The position numbers and the translations under genes were made by a program. Below, one piece after another: positions 59,862 to 64,000 of a DNA stretch of 64,000 nt (the first letter of the stretch is position 1; every line of letters begins with the position of its first letter). This stretch comes from Enterococcus raffinosus (lineage in GTDB: Bacteria; Bacillota; Bacilli; Lactobacillales; Enterococcaceae). The notes under the pieces were generated by a model. The model saw nothing but the letters and a program-made list of their open reading frames with translations. It was not told where the DNA came from and ran no database searches. The stretch spans positions 3,752 through 67,751 of the forward strand of contig NZ_JXLA01000008.1 in NCBI RefSeq assembly GCF_001886185.1. The letters are read 5' to 3'.

Positions 59862-60854
59862 ATGGAGAAAGAACTGCTGCGGGTCGAGGACCTTACAGTC
59901 AAATTTCGCACCTATAACGGAGAGGTAACTGCCGTAAATAATTTAGAGCTTCTATTAAATGAAAATGAAACATTAGGGATCGTTGGAGAAAGCGGCAGCG
60001 GGAAAAGTGTGACGTCATTAAGTATCATGGGATTATTAGAGGAATCCACCAGTTCAGTTAGCGGAAGAGCGCTGTTCAAAGGAACGGATCTGATCGCCAT
60101 GAAGGAAAAGGAGAAGCAGGAGTATCGCGGCAATCATTTAGCGATGATCTTCCAAGAACCGATGACTTCTTTGAATCCGCTTCATAAATGCGGCAATCAA
60201 ATCATTGAATCTATGTTGATTCATACGGACATCTCAAAAGCGGAGGCGAAAGAAAAGGCGATCGAACTGCTGAAGCTCGTGGGAATACCTGCACCAGAGC
60301 AGCGCTTTAACGAATATCCACATCAAATGTCTGGTGGGATGCGTCAACGGGTCATGATTGCAATGGCTTTAGCTTGTGATCCGCAGCTATTGATCGCGGA
60401 TGAACCGACGACCGCATTGGACGTGACGATTCAGGCACAGATTCTAGAAGTTCTAAAGGAATTGAGAGATCGCCTCAAGATGGGGATCATCCTCATTACA
60501 CATGATTTAGGCGTGGTGTCCGAAGTCTGCGACCGCGTGATCGTTATGTACACGGGGAAGGTTGTTGAGCAAGGATTAATTCGTGAAATATTAGACAAAC
60601 CTAAGCATCCTTATACGGAGGGTTTGATTGCAGCGATACCGAATATCCAGGATGAAAAAGGAAAATTAAGCAGCATCGAGGGAATGGTCCCACAGCTGGA
60701 CAACATGCCGAAAGGCTGCAGCTTCCATCCTCGCTGTCCTTACGCGATGGCTATTTGTAAAGAAAAACGACCAGCATTAACAACGGATGAGAATGGTCGA
60801 AAGGTTCGCTGCTTTAAGTATTCGATGGAAGAAGAGACCGAGGTGACGACGTAA
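59862..60854 (+). CDS. Oligopeptide ABC transporter ATPase, OppD/DppD type
   Basis: 330 residues. Walker A GESGSGKSVT, signature MSGGMRQRVMIA, Walker B LLIADEPTTALD and the C-terminal oligo_HPY domain with cysteines (GCSFHPRCPYAM...C). It hydrolyses ATP to drive peptide import together with OppF. It is the first gene of the operon and overlaps nothing; its stop abuts the OppF start. Confidence 0.94.
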   Translation: MEKELLRVEDLTVKFRTYNGEVTAVNNLELLLNENETLGIVGESGSGKSVTSLSIMGLLEESTSSVSGRALFKGTDLIAMKEKEKQEYRGNHLAMIFQEPMTSLNPLHKCGNQIIESMLIHTDISKAEAKEKAIELLKLVGIPAPEQRFNEYPHQMSGGMRQRVMIAMALACDPQLLIADEPTTALDVTIQAQILEVLKELRDRLKMGIILITHDLGVVSEVCDRVIVMYTGKVVEQGLIREILDKPKHPYTEGLIAAIPNIQDEKGKLSSIEGMVPQLDNMPKGCSFHPRCPYAMAICKEKRPALTTDENGRKVRCFKYSMEEETEVTT

Positions 60855-61838
60855 ATGATGACGCAAGAACCGATTATTAGGATGGAAAATGTCAAACAAT
60901 ATTTTGAGATTCGCGACAGTAAAGGGAAAAAGGGCACGCTGAAGGCAGTTGATGATGTGTCCTTAACCGTCAACAAAGGCGAGACTTTTGGAATTGTAGG
61001 CGAGAGCGGCTGCGGCAAGAGTACCTTGGGAAAGACTATGCTAAACCTTGGTGCTATAACGGACGGAACGATCATTATCGATGGGCAAGATGTCAGCGCC
61101 TTTAAGAACCGAAAAGAAAAAGTGGCCTTTGGGTCAAAGGTTCAGCTCGTTTTTCAGGACCCGTCAGCCTGTTTGAATCCGCGAAATAAGATCAAAGATA
61201 TCTTGGCGGAGCCTTTTCAAATACACCATAAAAAAGACATGACCAAAGCAGAGATCGAAGCGGAAATTGATCGCTTGCTGACAATGGTCGGGTTAGCACC
61301 AGATTATAAGCAGCGCTATCCTCATGAGATGTCCGGTGGTCAGAAGCAGCGGATCGGAATTGCTCGAGCGCTAGCTCTAAAACCTGATATCATCATTTGC
61401 GACGAACCTGTTTCAGCCTTAGACGTATCGATCCAGGCACAGGTGATCAATCTGTTGGTGGAGCTGCAGAAGCAGATGAACCTCACTTATTTCTTCATTT
61501 CTCATGATTTAGGGGTGGTTTATCACCTATGTGATCGAATCGCGGTGATGTATTTAGGGAATGTCGTGGAATTAGCAGATCGTGATGCTCTATATAAAGA
61601 CACCCTGCATCCATATACTAAAGCTTTAATTTCAGCAGCACCAACGATCGACAAGGAAAAGACGGAACGGATCGTCTTGACTGGCGATGTGCCGAGTCCG
61701 GCAAATCCGCCTAAGGGCTGCAAATTCCATACACGCTGTCCATTTGCAATGGAAAAGTGCAAGACGGTAGTTCCGGAGCTGCAGGAAGTGAAGGACCAGC
61801 ATTTTGTCGCCTGTCATTTACACAGTAAAGAGGGTTAA
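60855..61838 (+). CDS. Oligopeptide ABC transporter ATPase, OppF/DppF type
   Basis: 327 residues. Walker A GESGCGKSTL, signature MSGGQKQRIGIARAL, Walker B IIICDEPVSALD, oligo_HPY domain GCKFHTRCPFAMEKCK. It is the partner ATPase of OppD. It starts directly at the OppD stop with GAGGTG within the preceding codons. Confidence 0.94.
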   Translation: MMTQEPIIRMENVKQYFEIRDSKGKKGTLKAVDDVSLTVNKGETFGIVGESGCGKSTLGKTMLNLGAITDGTIIIDGQDVSAFKNRKEKVAFGSKVQLVFQDPSACLNPRNKIKDILAEPFQIHHKKDMTKAEIEAEIDRLLTMVGLAPDYKQRYPHEMSGGQKQRIGIARALALKPDIIICDEPVSALDVSIQAQVINLLVELQKQMNLTYFFISHDLGVVYHLCDRIAVMYLGNVVELADRDALYKDTLHPYTKALISAAPTIDKEKTERIVLTGDVPSPANPPKGCKFHTRCPFAMEKCKTVVPELQEVKDQHFVACHLHSKEG

Positions 61839-61886
61839 CATTCCGCGTTTCAACAAGATTCGCGGGGGAGACTGCGGCATAAAAAT

Positions 61887-61917
61887 CAGACTTAATTTTT
61901 CTTCTGAAAAATTAAAT
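61887..61917 (+). repeat. Intercistronic hairpin between oppF-like and binding-protein genes
   Basis: Arms TTAATTTTTC (61892-61901) and GAAAAATTAA (61906-61915) with loop TTCT, preceded by CAGAC. It is related in layout to the elements at 14863 and 55132 and could stabilise the highly expressed binding-protein mRNA. Confidence 0.5.
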
Positions 61918-61950
61918 ACATTTAGCAAAAATAAGGAGGAGTACTAGGGT

Positions 61951-63555
61951 ATGAAAAAAAGAAAGATGTTGTGGAGCGTCATTTGTTTAGTGATGTTAAC
62001 ACTTGCCGGTTGTGGTGGCGGTGGCGGCAGCACTGACGGGTCAAACGATGGTGGCGGCAGCGGGGATGGCGACAAGACATTGGTAGTCGGGATGGCATCT
62101 GATTTGAAGACTTTGGATCCTCATCATGGCTATGAGGTATACGGCAATATGGTGTATTACGCGATGTATGATTATTTATATCGAACTTATGAATCCTCTA
62201 CACCAGAGCCTTCATTAGCAGAATCACATGAATTAGATGAATCTCAAAAGGTTCACACGTTCAAAATCAAAGAAGGAGTGAAATTCTCAAGCGGGAATGA
62301 GTTGACGTCAAAAGACGTGAAGTTCAGTGTCATGCGGACAAAAAATCTAAAAAGTAATACGACTCATCATACGGAAAATGTTGAAAGTATCGAAACACCG
62401 GATGACTATACCGTGAAGTTTACATTGAAGGAGCCAGATGCAGCCTTCTTAGTGAAGCTTGCGAACAATTCCTTTGCAATTTTGGATTCAGAAGTAGTGA
62501 AAGAACATGGTGGTACCGATGCAGAGGATGCCTCTTCTAAGGATACGGCTGAAAAATGGTTGAATTCAAACTCAGCGGGATCAGGAGCCTATGTCTTAGA
62601 CAAATGGAAACAAAATGAAGAACTTAGTTTGGTCAAGAATGATGACTACTGGGGTGAAGTGAAGAACGATAAAGTCATCTGTAAGGAAATTCCAGATGTG
62701 AATACGCAGATTCAAATGTTGAAACAAGGGGATATTGATATAGCCTTGGGAATCGGTGTAGATAACGTTTCTCAACTGAAGGATCAAGAAGGCGTGAAAA
62801 TTAAGAATTATGTTGGTTCGACAACAACCTTCTTATTGATGAACCAAGATGAGGAAATCGGCGGACCAATGGCGAATCCAAAAGTCCAGGAAGCGGTTCG
62901 TAAGGCCATCAATTATAAAGAATTACTCGAAATTTCAGGCGATCAAGCCGTTCTTCCACTAAATATCGTACCGAAAGGCTTTGTGGGCGCATTAGAGAAG
63001 GAAAAGGATTATCAAGACTTAGACGAAGCGAAGAAATTAATGGAAGAAGCTGGTTACAAAGATGGCTTTGACATTAAGTTCACTGTCGCAACCTTCGATA
63101 CAGAAGGAATGTCATGGACGACTTTAGGTCAAAAAATCAAAGATGACCTGGAAAAAATCGGGATCAATGCGAAGATCGAAACATCTGAGATCGGTGTGGT
63201 TATCGATTCTTATCGTGAAGGAAAAGAAGCTTTCTTAATGATGCATTGGCATCCAGATTACATGGATATCAACAACCAATTAGCCTTCTTACCAGGTGAT
63301 ACAGTTGGCGAACGGGCGAAATGGATGGATACTTCGAATGCGAAGATGGAAGAATTGAAAAAAACGATTCAAACAGAATCAGATGAAGAAAAACGTTCGG
63401 CAGCATCTGAAGAATTACAAAAATTATTGGCAGATGACATGCCTTATGCTTTCTTAGTTCAGCATCCAAAAGTATTGGCTTACCGAGACAGCTTGAAGGG
63501 TGTCAACTACTACGAAGTACAAAAAATCAATTTCCAAGATGTCAGTATCAACTAA
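61951..63555 (+). CDS. Oligopeptide/dipeptide-binding lipoprotein
   Basis: 534 residues. Lipobox LAGC at about residues 18-21, then a Gly/Ser-rich linker and an SBP_bac_5 domain (LVVGMASDLKTLDPHHGYEVYGNMVYYAMYDYL; YTVKFTLKEPDAAFLVKLAN). It captures peptides outside the membrane and delivers them to the permease. AGGAGGAG precedes the ATG. The domain matches DppE/OppA families; specificity cannot be told from sequence. Confidence 0.93.
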   Translation: MKKRKMLWSVICLVMLTLAGCGGGGGSTDGSNDGGGSGDGDKTLVVGMASDLKTLDPHHGYEVYGNMVYYAMYDYLYRTYESSTPEPSLAESHELDESQKVHTFKIKEGVKFSSGNELTSKDVKFSVMRTKNLKSNTTHHTENVESIETPDDYTVKFTLKEPDAAFLVKLANNSFAILDSEVVKEHGGTDAEDASSKDTAEKWLNSNSAGSGAYVLDKWKQNEELSLVKNDDYWGEVKNDKVICKEIPDVNTQIQMLKQGDIDIALGIGVDNVSQLKDQEGVKIKNYVGSTTTFLLMNQDEEIGGPMANPKVQEAVRKAINYKELLEISGDQAVLPLNIVPKGFVGALEKEKDYQDLDEAKKLMEEAGYKDGFDIKFTVATFDTEGMSWTTLGQKIKDDLEKIGINAKIETSEIGVVIDSYREGKEAFLMMHWHPDYMDINNQLAFLPGDTVGERAKWMDTSNAKMEELKKTIQTESDEEKRSAASEELQKLLADDMPYAFLVQHPKVLAYRDSLKGVNYYEVQKINFQDVSIN

Positions 63556-63579
63556 CCAAAGAGCAAGGGGCAAAAGTAT

Positions 63580-64000
63580 ATGAGGAATATGGCTAGGTTT
63601 TTATTACGGCGCTTAGTATTTGTTTGCTTTTTGATCATTGGGGTGACGTTTTTAGTATTCATGATCTCACACCTCGTTCCCAGTGATCCAATTGCATCCA
63701 ATATGAGTCCAAACGCGATGAGCGATCCTGTGGCGGTGGCGGCGTACAAAGCACGCTGGGGATTGGACAAACCGTTAATGGAGCAATACTTTATCTATCT
63801 GAGCAACTTGTTGCGGGGAGATCTTGGGACTTCGATTCGCACCGGTAATCCTGTTATCAGTGATTTAAAACAGTTTTTCCCTGCGACTTTGGAACTATCC
63901 ATCATGGCGATGCTGATCGCGGTGTTATTCGGGATCACGTTTGGGATCATCTCTGCGGTTTATCGCAACAAGCCGTTTGATTATCTAGTTCGTACTATCT
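63580..64000 (+). CDS. Oligopeptide ABC transporter permease, OppB/DppB type, partial
   Basis: The first 140 residues of the permease, cut by the right edge of the window. MARFLLRRLVFVCFLIIGVTFLVFMISHLVPSDP is the standard N-terminal helix of OppB/DppB, and the region after LGTSIRTGNPVISDLKQFFPATLELSIMAMLIA begins the binding-protein-dependent permease domain. Start codon ATG at 63580 with AAGGGG nine bases upstream; an ATG three codons later is also possible. The remaining permease OppC should follow outside the window. Confidence 0.9.
   Translation, partial: MRNMARFLLRRLVFVCFLIIGVTFLVFMISHLVPSDPIASNMSPNAMSDPVAVAAYKARWGLDKPLMEQYFIYLSNLLRGDLGTSIRTGNPVISDLKQFFPATLELSIMAMLIAVLFGITFGIISAVYRNKPFDYLVRTI

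Overview
The window looks like a chromosomal segment of a low-GC Gram-positive coccus, most likely an Enterococcus. The reasons are AGGAGG-type ribosome sites, LPXTG-type surface proteins with sortases, CpsB/C/D-type capsule regulators, an Mga-like regulator, Spx, a PerR-type ahpCF locus and PRD regulators. I cannot name the species.

Layout. (1) 1-5100: accessory DNA with a frameshifted transposase remnant, a 21-bp-period repeat, a phage-like divergent regulator pair with matching operators, a zinc-ribbon protein, a LysM surface protein and a small HTH protein with its own operator-like sites. (2) 5160-21131: mostly core genes: a heterodimeric ABC exporter, an Mga-like regulator, an SDR and AraC-type regulator pair, a CmpB-like membrane protein, a secreted coiled-coil 3D-domain protein, a DJ-1 protein divergent from a WYL regulator, an Spx paralogue, ahpC-ahpF with a PerR-like box, and a TPM-domain protein. 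(3) 21900-40770: a large exopolysaccharide locus. It opens with a small secreted protein ending in a sorting-signal-like tail, a class D-like sortase and a multi-TM protein of unknown function, followed by Wzz/CpsC, CpsD, CpsB and the priming glycosyltransferase. A very AT-rich cassette of glycan genes follows (Alg14/Alg13-like pair, acetyltransferases, GT32, pyruvyl transferase, nitroreductase-like, Wzy, Wzx), then an LCP ligase and a VanZ-like protein. Next comes a second, partly decayed copy of the sortase/multi-TM/Wzz/priming-transferase module. (4) 41263-48134: a pilus locus with an LPNTG backbone pilin, a class C sortase and a large LPSSG surface protein. (5) 48190-51200: a hydrolase, a small unknown protein, a CorA-like transporter and an antitoxin whose toxin partner is decayed. 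(6) 51305-58844: a nine-gene PRD-regulated catabolic operon with two uncharacterised membrane proteins, a metallo-amidohydrolase, a DgaE-like ammonia lyase and a DgaF-like aldolase. (7) 59034-64000: a degenerate HAD-like protein and an oligopeptide ABC transporter (ATPases, binding lipoprotein, first permease cut by the window edge).

The most unusual feature is the pairing of a dedicated sortase and a small secreted protein (tail VKQTG, hydrophobic segment, RKK) with the CpsBCD polysaccharide machinery. The arrangement recurs 15 kb away as a diverged and decaying duplicate with the same promoter architecture. A testable idea is that the small protein is a cell-wall anchor or partner for the polysaccharide. 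The second candidate for new biology is the PRD/SFCGS/DUF4310-4312 operon, whose enzymes predict breakdown of an amino-sugar-acid-like compound through membrane proteins that look like no known transporter class.
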